NCBI GenBank assembly: GCA_020426085.1
Contig: JAGQQP010000134.1
Coordinates: 1-9,042, forward strand
DNA: 9,042 nucleotides
Origin: Planctomycetaceae bacterium
GTDB lineage: Bacteria > Planctomycetota > Planctomycetia > Planctomycetales > Planctomycetaceae
Reading direction: 5' to 3'
The notes under the pieces: model-generated
What the model was told of the DNA's origin: nothing
Databases searched by the model: none
What the model saw: the letters and a program-made list of their open reading frames with translations, nothing else
In this document: one piece after another, positions 1-8,677 of the stretch
How positions within the stretch are numbered: the first letter of the stretch is position 1
Layout of the letters: each line of letters begins with the position of its first letter
Program-made: the position numbers and the translations under genes

Positions 1-1249
<1,249 letters not shown>

Positions 1250-1258
1250 TTCTCTCTT

Positions 1259-1264
1259 CTCCTT
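1259..1264 (-). promoter_or_regulatory. Shine-Dalgarno site of rtcB
   Basis: The minus strand reads AAGGAG here, 9 nt before the ATG at 1249. It is a near-consensus ribosome binding site and fixes the rtcB start. Confidence 0.7.
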
Positions 1265-1662
1265 CACTCTCATTACGGGACACGACGCTCTGCCCCTCTT
1301 CTGGTTTTCATGCGCCACCTGCTATACACAAAACCTGACTTCAGATTAACATGATTCGTTCCCAGTGGACACAAGCAAACTGACCAGGTTCTCTGATCTT
1401 GAAAATATGCGAGAAAAATAGTTCAGCCCATCGAATTCGATAGAAAGTCGTCTCTCTGAACGGATTCTGCAGCCATTCAGAAACTTCAAGCCAACAAACC
1501 ACTTCAGAGACGCGTATCAGTCACAGATCTCTGAATGTTCCTGAAAACAAAACGCATAGAGAACAGATTCGTTATGTTTGAAGTCCCTTAGATTATCGAA
1601 CTCATTCCTGACCGAACTATCGCATTCACAGGGAGATACGTCAAAATCCCTCAATCGTCGTC
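1265..1662. other. Non-coding part of the gap between divergent genes, with repeated TCTCTGA heptamer
   Basis: No convincing gene is seen on either strand; the short open frames overlapping the rtcB start have no family signature. The heptamer TCTCTGA occurs at 1390-1396, 1453-1459 and 1528-1534, and inverted (TCAGAGA) at 1504-1510. The 1503-1510 and 1528-1535 copies form a perfect 8-bp inverted repeat (TTCAGAGA / TCTCTGAA) with a 17-nt spacer. These could be operator half-sites or chance, since TTCAGAGA also occurs inside the downstream coding region at 2006-2013. The rtcB promoter must lie here, but I could not place a persuasive -35/-10 pair. Confidence 0.4.
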
Positions 1663-1691
1663 TTGCAAAGGGTTTTCGCTGTGATTAGAAT
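1663..1691 (+). promoter_or_regulatory. Candidate sigma70-type promoter for the cytochrome/DUF1501 unit
   Basis: TTGCAA (1663-1668, 4 of 6 consensus) and TAGAAT (1686-1691, 5 of 6) are separated by exactly 17 nt. Transcription would start near 1698, giving a leader of about 220 nt before the ATG at 1917. That leader would contain the hairpin at 1762-1781. Planctomycete promoters can diverge from the E. coli consensus, so this is a candidate only. Confidence 0.35.
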
Positions 1692-1693
1692 GA

Positions 1694-1852
1694 ATGAATG
1701 AACCTGAATTCAGAAACGACAGCTTTGCTCCCCAGTTTCTGAAACAAGTGCCATCCCGCCTGCTGAACCGCGTGGTTCAGCTACCGCCGTTGCAAACTGA
1801 TATGGATTGTCGGTCGGACAGGTATCACCAGAGATTCATTGACAAGTCTTAA
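1694..1852 (+). CDS. Doubtful 52-codon small ORF upstream of the cytochrome gene
   Basis: An ATG at 1694 opens a 52-codon frame ending with TAA at 1850-1852. The product begins MNEPEFRNDS and contains the stretch SRLLNRVVQLPPLQ. I do not recognise it. Codon choice (CTG, CGC, CAG, AAC) is not unlike that of the neighbouring genes. Against it, there is no Shine-Dalgarno sequence, the ATG sits inside a GAAT tetranucleotide repeat (1688-1702), and the candidate promoter at 1663-1691 would start transcription just downstream of the ATG. Internal GTG (1748) starts are possible. There is no signal peptide, membrane segment or known motif. It could be a leader peptide or, more likely, a chance open frame. 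Confidence 0.15.
   Translation: MNEPEFRNDSFAPQFLKQVPSRLLNRVVQLPPLQTDMDCRSDRYHQRFIDKS
1762..1781. repeat. Perfect 8-bp inverted repeat (hairpin) in the leader region
   Basis: GCTGAACC (1762-1769) and GGTTCAGC (1774-1781) are perfect inverted repeats around a GCGT tetraloop. No T-tract follows, so it is not a standard intrinsic terminator. Its position about 135 nt before the cytochrome start suits either an mRNA leader stem-loop or a palindromic operator. Confidence 0.55.
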
Positions 1853-1904
1853 TCCAGGCAGCCCCTACCGGTAGTCTACAATGGACTTGAAAATTTTCAT
1901 CCAG

Positions 1905-1910
1905 AAGGTG
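1905..1910 (+). promoter_or_regulatory. Ribosome binding site that favours the start at 1917
   Basis: AAGGTG lies 6 nt before the ATG at 1917, whereas no purine-rich site precedes the in-frame ATG at 1881. This and the signal-peptide shape argue for initiation at 1917. Confidence 0.55.
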
Positions 1911-1916
1911 AACGTC

Positions 1917-4900
1917 ATGCTTCTTCTGTGTTTGAGCAAGCGCCTCGTCCCTGCTCTGCTTCTGACTGTTTTCTGCTGCATCACCCCTGCTGCTCGCGCG
2001 CAGAATTCAGAGAAAGTATCACCCACAAAGATTCGCTCCATCCTGTCTGAAAACTGTTTTCAGTGTCACGGACCGGATGTTAAAAAACGGGCCGCCGATC
2101 TGCGATTTGATACAAAGGAAGGCGCTTTCGCCGATCTGGACGGACACAAAGCGATTGTCCCTGGAAAGGTCAAAGAGAGTGAGCTGATCACCCGCATCAC
2201 CACAGCCGACGAAGACCTCAAAATGCCCCCCGCAGAGAGTGGCAAAAAACTGACAGCAGAAGAAGTCAAACTGCTCACACAATGGATTGAGCAAGGCGCG
2301 GAATGGCAGGATCACTGGTCCTTCGTGACTCCGGTGAAACCAGCGCCTCCCACAGTCAAGCAGACAGATCACGTTAAAAATCCGATCGACCAGTTCATTC
2401 TGGCCCGACTCGAAAAAGAAGGGATGAAAGCATCACCGGAATCTGATCGTCGCGATCTGATCCGACGCGTCACCCTTGATCTGACCGGACTTCCTCCCAG
2501 CCCAGCAGAAGTCGAAGCATTCGTGAATGACAAATCACCCGATGCCTACGAAAAAGTGGTGAATCGCCTGCTGGAATCTCCCCATTATGGCGAGCACATG
2601 TCTCGATACTGGCTCGATATCGCCCGTTACGGCGATACTCATGGTTTACACCTCGATAATTACCGCGAGATGTGGCCTTACCGCGACTGGGTCATCAATG
2701 CCTTCAACACCAATATGCATTACGATCAGTTTGTGATCGAACAACTGGCGGGTGACCTGCTGCCCAACCCTACTCTAGACCAGCAGATCGCGACCGGATT
2801 CAATCGCTGCCACGTTACCACGAACGAAGGGGGCTCGATCGCCGAAGAAGTTTACGTGCGAAACGTCATCGATCGCGTCGAAACCACCGGCCAGGCCTTC
2901 ATGGGACTCACCCTCGGTTGTGCCGTCTGCCATGATCACAAATTTGATCCCTTCACGAAAACTGAATTCTACCAGATGTTTGCCTTCTTCAATAATCTGG
3001 ATGGCCCAGCCATGGATGGGAACATCAAGGATTCTCCTCCCTCGGTTCGCGTTCCCAACGCGGCCCAGTCCAAACAACTGGAAGCGTACAAAACTCAGAT
3101 CACTGCCATCGAACAGCAGGGAGATAACAGAACCAAAACCAACGAACCGGCGTTTCAATCCTGGTTGCAGTGGAAACAGCAGATTTTGAAAACGGGCAGT
3201 AACCCGGACCTCTCCATTCCGCAACCGGGAGGATTACTGGCTGCCTATCCGCTCAATGAAAAAACAGAAGCCACCGCGGCGAATGTGAAAAACGAGAAAA
3301 ACAAGGCCACCGTCAAAGGGGCTCCCAAATGGGTCGCTGGAAAGTTTGACAACGGCTTCCAGTTCGCTCCAGGCAGCTACCTGGATCTGGGTAAAACCGG
3401 ACAGTTTGACAAAGGAACGCCGTTCAGCTTTGCCATCTGGGTTAAAACAAACGGCAGCACATCGGGTCCAATCGTATCCAGCATCAATCCGAATTCACGC
3501 GAACGCGGATACGATCTGCAGATTACCAATCAGAACCTCGGCGTCAGACTGATCGACCGCTGGCCCGGCTATGCCGTGGAAGTGAAAACAGCCAATAATG
3601 AAATTACGGCCAACCAGTGGCATCATGTCTGTGTGACTTATGATGGTTCCGCGAAAGCACATGGCGTTGCCATTTATGTCGACGGCAAACAGTCAGAACT
3701 GACAATCTCTTCTGATTCGTTCAAGAATACAACGCCTTTGAATTCTGCGACTTTAACCCTGGGACACTCAGCAACCAATGCCCACCTGACCAATGGTTTC
3801 GTCGACGAATTTCGTCTGTATGATCATGAATTGACCGAAACCGAAGTCAATCAGGTCTACTTCGACAATCAGGTTGACCCCCTCCTGAAACTGGCTGCCG
3901 AGAAACGCACGCCACAACAGACCGAATTGCTCCGACAATATTACCTGAACCAGTTCGACTCCGAATACCGCAAACTCCTGGCGAAAAAAGTTCAGGTCAA
4001 AGCACAGGAAGATAAACTGATTCAGTCACTGCCTACCACGCTTGTCTTCCGCGAACGAAATAACGTCAAGGAAGCCTTTGATCTCAAGCGGGGGCAGTAC
4101 GATCAGAAGGGAGATAAAGTCGAGAGAAAAACGCCGTCGCAGTTCCCCGAGATGGCAGCCGAATGGCCTGTGAACCGTCTGGGGCTTGCCAAATGGCTAG
4201 TTGCTCCCAGTCATCCACTGACTTCGCGTGTTGCCGTGAACCGTTTCTGGCAGCAACTGTTTGGAACCGGCATCGTGGAAACCAGCGAAGATTTCGGCAA
4301 CCAGGGAGCTGCCCCCAGCCATCCCGAACTGCTGGACTGGCTGGCGGTCGACTTCCAGGAACACCACTGGGATGTAAAACGCTTCATGAAGCAGATGGTT
4401 ATGTCTGGCACTTATCGACAGAGTTCCAACATCACCCCCGAACTGTATAAGAAAGATCCAAAGAACCGCCTGCTTGCACGTGGCCCCCGCTTCCGTCTCG
4501 ATGCGGAAACACTCCGTGATCAGGCATTGGCGGTCAGTGGATTACTGGTTCCCAAAGTCGGCGGTCCCAGTGTCAAACCGCCACAACCTGATGGGCTCTG
4601 GTTTGCAGTTGGCTATTCCGGATCCAATACGGTTCGCTTCAAACAGGATACCGGCCCGGAAAAAGTCTTCCGCCGCGGGATGTATACGTTCTGGAAACGA
4701 ACATCGCCTCCCCCTGAAATGTCGACATTCGATGCCCCCAGTCGGGAAGCCTGTACGATGCGCCGGGAACGCACTAATACTCCACTGCAGGCACTCCTGC
4801 TCCTGAATGATCCGCAATATATGGAAGCCGCCCGCGCACTGGGAGAGCGAATGATCAAAGAAGGGGGCAACACACACGAAGAGCGGATTAAATTTGCTTA

Positions 4901-5126
4901 TCTGCTGGCCACAGGAAAACCAATCTCCGCTGAAGACCTGACGCTAATGCAGAACACGTTCCAGGATATGCTGACCTATTATCAGGGTGACTCGAAAGCC
5001 GCTACGGAACTGATCGCTGTTGGCGAATCCAAACCCGATCCCAAACTGAATCCCCAGGAACTGGCAGCTTGGACCATGATCGCCAACCTCATCCTGAACC
5101 TGGATGAAGTACTCACGAAAAACTGA
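1917..5126 (+). CDS. Exported PSCyt1-DUF1549-LamG-DUF1553 planctomycete cytochrome-type protein
   Basis: No enzyme activity is established for this family to my knowledge. It is expected outside the cytoplasmic membrane. The 1069 residues (from 1917) begin with a Sec signal peptide, a hydrophobic stretch ending at ARA before Gln. A PSCyt1 domain follows with haem-c motif CFQCH (residues 47-51) and a typical KMPP segment. DUF1549 (PSCyt2) runs from [11 protein letters not shown] (~155) to ~361 and contains a second CxxCH, CAVCH (335-339), followed by DHKFDP. A LamG/concanavalin-like domain is inserted at ~439-644 ([10 protein letters not shown] to VDEFRLYD), then a helical linker, then DUF1553 (PSD1) from ~743 with [19 protein letters not shown] and [12 protein letters not shown]. 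The in-frame ATG at 1881 would add 12 residues but has no ribosome binding site and lengthens the signal N-region. The DUF1501 gene follows after 80 nt. The LamG domain suggests glycan or protein binding; a role in extracellular polymer oxidation is inference. Confidence 0.93.
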   Translation: MLLLCLSKRLVPALLLTVFCCITPAARAQNSEKVSPTKIRSILSENCFQCHGPDVKKRAADLRFDTKEGAFADLDGHKAIVPGKVKESELITRITTADEDLKMPPAESGKKLTAEEVKLLTQWIEQGAEWQDHWSFVTPVKPAPPTVKQTDHVKNPIDQFILARLEKEGMKASPESDRRDLIRRVTLDLTGLPPSPAEVEAFVNDKSPDAYEKVVNRLLESPHYGEHMSRYWLDIARYGDTHGLHLDNYREMWPYRDWVINAFNTNMHYDQFVIEQLAGDLLPNPTLDQQIATGFNRCHVTTNEGGSIAEEVYVRNVIDRVETTGQAFMGLTLGCAVCHDHKFDPFTKTEFYQMFAFFNNLDGPAMDGNIKDSPPSVRVPNAAQSKQLEAYKTQITAIEQQGDNRTKTNEPAFQSWLQWKQQILKTGSNPDLSIPQPGGLLAAYPLNEKTEATAANVKNEKNKATVKGAPKWVAGKFDNGFQFAPGSYLDLGKTGQFDKGTPFSFAIWVKTNGSTSGPIVSSINPNSRERGYDLQITNQNLGVRLIDRWPGYAVEVKTANNEITANQWHHVCVTYDGSAKAHGVAIYVDGKQSELTISSDSFKNTTPLNSATLTLGHSATNAHLTNGFVDEFRLYDHELTETEVNQVYFDNQVDPLLKLAAEKRTPQQTELLRQYYLNQFDSEYRKLLAKKVQVKAQEDKLIQSLPTTLVFRERNNVKEAFDLKRGQYDQKGDKVERKTPSQFPEMAAEWPVNRLGLAKWLVAPSHPLTSRVAVNRFWQQLFGTGIVETSEDFGNQGAAPSHPELLDWLAVDFQEHHWDVKRFMKQMVMSGTYRQSSNITPELYKKDPKNRLLARGPRFRLDAETLRDQALAVSGLLVPKVGGPSVKPPQPDGLWFAVGYSGSNTVRFKQDTGPEKVFRRGMYTFWKRTSPPPEMSTFDAPSREACTMRRERTNTPLQALLLLNDPQYMEAARALGERMIKEGGNTHEERIKFAYLLATGKPISAEDLTLMQNTFQDMLTYYQGDSKAATELIAVGESKPDPKLNPQELAAWTMIANLILNLDEVLTKN

Positions 5127-5194
5127 CGTTGCATAACGGAATTTCGAATGAGTCTCTGTCACAAACACAATCTGGTTTAGCATGAAATAGAAAT

Positions 5195-5199
5195 AAAGG
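5195..5199 (+). promoter_or_regulatory. Ribosome binding site of the DUF1501 gene
   Basis: AAAGG lies 7 nt before the ATG at 5207. No promoter is evident in the 80-nt gap after the preceding gene, so the two genes are probably cotranscribed. Confidence 0.5.
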
Positions 5200-5206
5200 T
5201 AAAGTC

Positions 5207-6691
5207 ATGAATCCCATTCAGGAACGACTCTCACAAATCACGCGACGTCACTTTTTCAAAACCGGTGGCTTAGGACTGGGTACCGCAGCGCTCGCCTCTC
5301 TGGAAGCGGGTCGTCTGCCTCTGCAGGCAGCCACTCCGGAAATAAAAGACATGAAATCGACGGGGGGCCTGCCGGGCGTCCCGCATTTTGCTCCCAAAGC
5401 GAAACAGGCGATCTACCTGTTCATGGCGGGGTCTCCTTCGCAGATCGACACACTCGATTACAAACCCAAACTGGACGAACTCTTCGATAAGGATCTCCCG
5501 GAAGAAGTCCGCAAAGGTCAGCGGCTGACCACCATGACGTCAGGACAGTCCCGCTTTCCACTGGCCCCATCCAAATTCAAGTTCCAGAAACACGATAATG
5601 GAGGCGATGGTGCCTGGGTCAGCGAACTGCTGCCTCACACTGCCGGCATCGTGAAAGATATCTCTATCGTCCGTTCTCTCTGGACGGAAGCCATCAACCA
5701 CGATCCTGCCATCACCTACATCTGCACCGGCAATCAGTTGCCCGGTCGCGCCAGCCTGGGCTCCTGGCTCAGTTATGGTCTGGGTTCCCTGAATGAAAAC
5801 CTCCCCTCATTCGTTGTGTTGACATCCACCTGGTCGGGACGTCAACAGGCACAGGCCCTGTATAACCGCCTCTGGGGCAGCGGCTTCCTGGCGAGTAAAT
5901 ATGCAGGCGTTTCATTAAGATCACAAGGCGATCCCGTCCTGTTCCTTTCCAATCCTCCAGGTGTCCCTTCCAAACTGCGACGGCGCATGCTGGATACACT
6001 GGCAGAGATGAATCAGAACGAGTTCGATCAGATCGGAGACCCGGAAATTCAGACCCGGATTTCTCAATATGAAATGGCGTTCCGCATGCAGACATCGGTG
6101 CCCGAACTGACCGACATCTCCAAGGAAACGAAAGCCACCCTCGACATGTATGGCCCTGATGTCCACAAGCCGGGCACCTTCGCTTACCACTGTCTGCTGG
6201 CACGTCGTATGGCTGAACGGGGCGTTCGTTTCTCACAGATCTTCCACCGTGGCTGGGACCAGCATGCGAACATAGCCGGTGACCTGCCCAAGCAATGTAA
6301 AGATATTGACCAGCCTGCAGCCGCCCTGGTCAAAGATCTGAAACAGCGGGGCATGCTCGATGACACACTCGTCGTCTGGGGGGGTGAGTTTGGTCGTACT
6401 GTTTACTGTCAGGGCAAACTGACTCGTGAAAATTACGGACGCGATCACCATCCGCGCTGCTTCAGCATCTGGATGGCGGGAGGTGGAATCAAAAAAGGTG
6501 TCGTGCATGGCACAACCGATGATTTCAGCTATAACATTACGGAAAACCCGGTTCATATTCATGAATTCAACGCGACGATTCTCAAGTGTCTGGGCATTGA
6601 TCACAAAAAACTCAGCTATAAATTCCAGGGACTTGATCAGAGACTGACAGGGGTAGAAGATCACAGCCCCGTTGAAGCAATTCTGGCGTGA
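5207..6691 (+). CDS. Tat-exported DUF1501 family protein
   Basis: DUF1501 proteins are sulfatase/alkaline-phosphatase-like proteins, mostly uncharacterised, and are commonly encoded next to DUF1549/DUF1553 proteins, as here. The 494 residues open with a twin-arginine signal ([12 protein letters not shown] at 13-14) and a Gly/Ala/Leu-rich h-region, so the protein is probably exported folded, perhaps with bound metal. Conserved blocks are [16 protein letters not shown] (74-89), [14 protein letters not shown] (164-176), GWDQH (349-353), WGGEFGRT (391-398), GRDHHP (411-416), AGGGIKKG (424-431) and [11 protein letters not shown] (449-459). The Asp and His residues in GWDQH, GRDHHP and HIHEF are plausible metal ligands by analogy with the phosphatase fold. 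Length and block order look complete. The gene follows its partner by 80 nt and ends before a strong hairpin terminator. Hydrolysis of sulfate or phosphate esters is possible but is not shown by the sequence. Confidence 0.94.
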   Translation: MNPIQERLSQITRRHFFKTGGLGLGTAALASLEAGRLPLQAATPEIKDMKSTGGLPGVPHFAPKAKQAIYLFMAGSPSQIDTLDYKPKLDELFDKDLPEEVRKGQRLTTMTSGQSRFPLAPSKFKFQKHDNGGDGAWVSELLPHTAGIVKDISIVRSLWTEAINHDPAITYICTGNQLPGRASLGSWLSYGLGSLNENLPSFVVLTSTWSGRQQAQALYNRLWGSGFLASKYAGVSLRSQGDPVLFLSNPPGVPSKLRRRMLDTLAEMNQNEFDQIGDPEIQTRISQYEMAFRMQTSVPELTDISKETKATLDMYGPDVHKPGTFAYHCLLARRMAERGVRFSQIFHRGWDQHANIAGDLPKQCKDIDQPAAALVKDLKQRGMLDDTLVVWGGEFGRTVYCQGKLTRENYGRDHHPRCFSIWMAGGGIKKGVVHGTTDDFSYNITENPVHIHEFNATILKCLGIDHKKLSYKFQGLDQRLTGVEDHSPVEAILA

Positions 6692-6715
6692 CCTGTATCG
6701 ATCGCTCATAATATG

Positions 6716-6756
6716 AAAGAGGCTCGTCCGTCACCTGCGACAGACGAGCCTCTTTT
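6716..6756. terminator. Strong hairpin terminator between convergent genes
   Basis: AAAGAGGCTCGTC (6716-6728) and GACGAGCCTCTTT (6743-6755) form a perfect 13-bp stem around a 14-nt loop. On the plus strand the stem ends in a short T run (6753-6756), 24 nt after the DUF1501 stop. On the minus strand the stem also ends in CTTT, 38 nt after the SASA stop, so it could act in both directions, more convincingly for the plus strand. Confidence 0.85.
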
Positions 6757-6793
6757 GCTTGGATTTTCTGTTGTATTAACAGTGCTCCCGCTG

Positions 6794-7591
6794 TTATTTC
6801 TCAGCCGCCTGCTTCTGCAGTTTCAGCATTTGAGCAGCATAACGTTTGCCAAACTCCCGCTCCGAATCTGCATTGAAGTGTACCTGGTCACTTTTCGCAG
6901 GCAGTCCTTTGGAAGACGCGACTGCTGTCGCAGGGACCTCTTTGGCGATCCCGTGTAATGCCTGATTGACGGTCGGTGCCCCCTCTCGCGTGAAAAATTC
7001 ACCCAGTTCTCCCATCACGAACGGCAGGTCAGGTTCACCCAGATCCGTGCGCAGATCCACAATCATTCCGGCCAATCGTTTCTGGTAGCTGTTATATAAT
7101 TTGGGACTCGAGGAATCCCCTTCTCCCTGATGCCAGATCGCGCCTTTAATCACACCTTTACTTTGATTCTCTTTAGCCAGTTTGACCGCGCGCTCATAAA
7201 GATCGCCCCCCTTGACCCAGCGACTGAGTGGCGTCCCTCCGACCGCAGCTGGGATCAAACCAATCGTCACCTCAGGGTAAGCATCTGCGATCACAGGCCC
7301 AAAACCTGACCCCGGTCCCACGCCTGCAATTTTCGGTTTATCGAAATGCAGCGGATCGGTGGCTGGCACCCAGTTTCCTGCTTTGTCGAGTTTCAACACC
7401 CGGGGATGTGCTTTGTTGGAAGCAGGATCAACTTTTCCCCGCCCCGCCATATTCGACTGCCCGATCAGCAGGTAGATATGAAACTTTTCTTTCTCAGGCA
7501 ATTCAGCCGGTTTATCAGCCGCCAGCAGCGGAGAAAAAACAGTAAACATCCCCAGACACAGGGTCAGATTCAACAACCATTTAATTTTCAT
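6794..7591 (-). CDS. Exported SASA-domain carbohydrate esterase (sialate O-acetylesterase/CE6-like)
   Basis: This is a probable serine esterase of the SASA (PF03629) type, a GDSL/SGNH-like fold that removes O-acetyl groups from sugars. Numbered from the ATG at 7591 (265 residues), it starts with a clean Sec signal peptide (KIKWLL then a hydrophobic core) ending near LLAA before DKP. The nucleophile block is LIGQSNMAGRG with Ser46. Then come PAAVGGTPLSRW, the WHQGEGD block (153-159, usually WHQGES-like) and SDQVHFN near the C-terminus, where Asp235 and His238 fit the catalytic D-x-x-H. Length is normal for a single-domain member. An upstream in-frame ATG at 7630 would add 13 residues ahead of the signal peptide, but it would lie only about 6 nt after the predicted transcription start. 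The gene converges on the DUF1501 gene and diverges from another esterase-like gene. Acetylated polysaccharide is a likely substrate class; sialic acid specificity should not be assumed from the family name. Confidence 0.92.
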   Translation of the reverse strand: MKIKWLLNLTLCLGMFTVFSPLLAADKPAELPEKEKFHIYLLIGQSNMAGRGKVDPASNKAHPRVLKLDKAGNWVPATDPLHFDKPKIAGVGPGSGFGPVIADAYPEVTIGLIPAAVGGTPLSRWVKGGDLYERAVKLAKENQSKGVIKGAIWHQGEGDSSSPKLYNSYQKRLAGMIVDLRTDLGEPDLPFVMGELGEFFTREGAPTVNQALHGIAKEVPATAVASSKGLPAKSDQVHFNADSEREFGKRYAAQMLKLQKQAAEK

Positions 7592-7643
7592 TTTTTGGAT
7601 TTCCCACTCGAAAACAAGAGACACATTCATCGGTATTTCTTTT

Positions 7644-7673
7644 ACTATAGAGTCAGACGCAATTCCAACTCAA
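7644..7673 (-). promoter_or_regulatory. Candidate sigma70-type promoter of the SASA esterase gene
   Basis: On the minus strand TTGAGT (7673-7668, 4 of 6) and TATAGT (7649-7644, 5 of 6) are 18 nt apart. Transcription would begin near 7637, giving a leader of about 45 nt to the ATG at 7591. That favours the shorter protein start. The divergent hydrolase gene must have its own promoter in the same 121-nt gap; TATACG at 7675-7680 is a possible but weak -10 element for it. Confidence 0.45.
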
Positions 7674-7712
7674 GTATACGGTTTCCGTTTTTTACGAAAG
7701 AAGCATCGCGCC

Positions 7713-8615
7713 ATGAACTTTCTCAGCCCCAGAGCACTCGTTTTATTTCTCGTGGTAACCTTTTCCTGCATGTCATCAATATCCGCGGCGGATAAAAAAC
7801 CGGCAGCAAATAAAAATACCTGGAAACCCTTACCAGGCGCGGAATACAAAGTCTATAAAAAAACCAAACAGGGTGACCTGCATCTGAATATTTATAAACC
7901 CACAGACTGGAAAGCCGGTGATTCCCGTCCTGCCATCGTCTTCTTTTTTGGTGGCGGCTGGAGAAGCGGCAACCCCAGTCAGTTTGAACCGCACTGCAAA
8001 CACCTGGCATCGAAAGGAATGGTCGCCTGCACTGCGGAATACCGTATCAAATCTAAACACGACACCACTCCCTTTGAATGTGTGGCCGATGGCAAATCAG
8101 CGGTCCGCTGGATTCGCGAACATGCAAAAGAACTGGGAATTGACCCAGACCGGATCGTCGCTGGCGGCGGTTCCGCCGGTGGACATGTCGCCGCCTGTAC
8201 GGGAACTGTAATCGGCTTTGAAGAACCGGATGAAAACAAAAGCATCTCATCCGTTCCGAATGCGATGGCACTCTTCAATCCCGTCGTCGATACCACCGAA
8301 ACCGGTTGGAAAGGCGGTCCAACACAGTTAGGAGAACGCTGCAGAGAAATCTCTCCAATACACTTCGTAAAGAAAGGGACGCCCCCCACCATCATTTTCC
8401 ATGGCACTGAAGATAAAACAGTCCTGTTCGAAAATGTAGAACGCTTCACAGAACAGATGAAACAAAACGACAACCGCTGTGTGCTGGTTGCTTATCCGGA
8501 CGAAGGACACGGCTTCTTCAACCTGCGTAAAAACAGTGAAGACAATTACTACTCCACTATCAAAAAACTGGACCAGTTTCTGACCTCACTGGGATATCTG
8601 GAACCGAAACAATAA
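7713..8615 (+). CDS. Exported alpha/beta hydrolase, BD-FAE/acetyl-esterase type
   Basis: This is a probable secreted carboxylic-ester hydrolase of the alpha/beta fold. The 300 residues begin with a Sec signal peptide (hydrophobic 8-20, likely cut after SISA, residue 25). The oxyanion-hole strand reads VFFFGGGWRSG (76-86), the nucleophile elbow is GGGSAGGH with Ser154, the acid is Asp234 in FHGTEDKTV, and the base is His266 in DEGHGFF, so a full catalytic triad is visible in family order. The usual HGGGW motif has Phe in place of His. Relatives include BD-FAE-like and acetyl-xylan esterases acting on acetyl or feruloyl groups of plant or algal polysaccharides, as well as planctomycete hydrolases of unknown substrate. 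The start has only a weak purine-rich sequence upstream, but the signal peptide supports it. The next gene follows by 62 nt on the same strand, so cotranscription is likely. Exact substrate cannot be read from the sequence. Confidence 0.92.
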   Translation: MNFLSPRALVLFLVVTFSCMSSISAADKKPAANKNTWKPLPGAEYKVYKKTKQGDLHLNIYKPTDWKAGDSRPAIVFFFGGGWRSGNPSQFEPHCKHLASKGMVACTAEYRIKSKHDTTPFECVADGKSAVRWIREHAKELGIDPDRIVAGGGSAGGHVAACTGTVIGFEEPDENKSISSVPNAMALFNPVVDTTETGWKGGPTQLGERCREISPIHFVKKGTPPTIIFHGTEDKTVLFENVERFTEQMKQNDNRCVLVAYPDEGHGFFNLRKNSEDNYYSTIKKLDQFLTSLGYLEPKQ

Positions 8616-8664
8616 ACGCCATCGTTAAATCAACGCACACGCTTTCAATGACAATAATCAAATT

Positions 8665-8669
8665 GAGGA
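8665..8669 (+). promoter_or_regulatory. Ribosome binding site of the dehydrogenase gene
   Basis: GAGGA lies 8 nt before the ATG at 8678. It supports this start over the second in-frame ATG at residue 5, although both would give a usable signal peptide. Confidence 0.55.
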
Positions 8670-8677
8670 ATATTCCC

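Noticed and set aside
1688..1702. GAAT tetranucleotide repeat as a phase-variable microsatellite
   Set aside because: Fewer than four copies, and outside any supported gene; too short to expect slippage.
1839..1844. Perfect TTGACA as a -35 element
   Set aside because: No acceptable -10 lies 15-19 nt downstream; the nearest good hexamer, TACAAT at 1877, is 32 nt away.
2775..3224. Minus-strand 149-codon frame inside the cytochrome gene
   Set aside because: It is antisense to conserved DUF1549 sequence and has no recognisable motifs.
6233..6709. Minus-strand 158-codon frame inside the DUF1501 gene
   Set aside because: It is antisense to conserved GWDQH, EFGRT and GRDHHP blocks; the opposite strand is clearly the gene.
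7346..7795. Plus-strand 149-codon frame across the SASA start and the divergent promoter gap
   Set aside because: It overlaps both well-supported neighbours in wrong frames and covers the promoter region.
7979..8473. Minus-strand 164-codon frame inside the alpha/beta hydrolase gene
   Set aside because: It is antisense to the catalytic Ser and Asp region of a complete hydrolase; no independent support.
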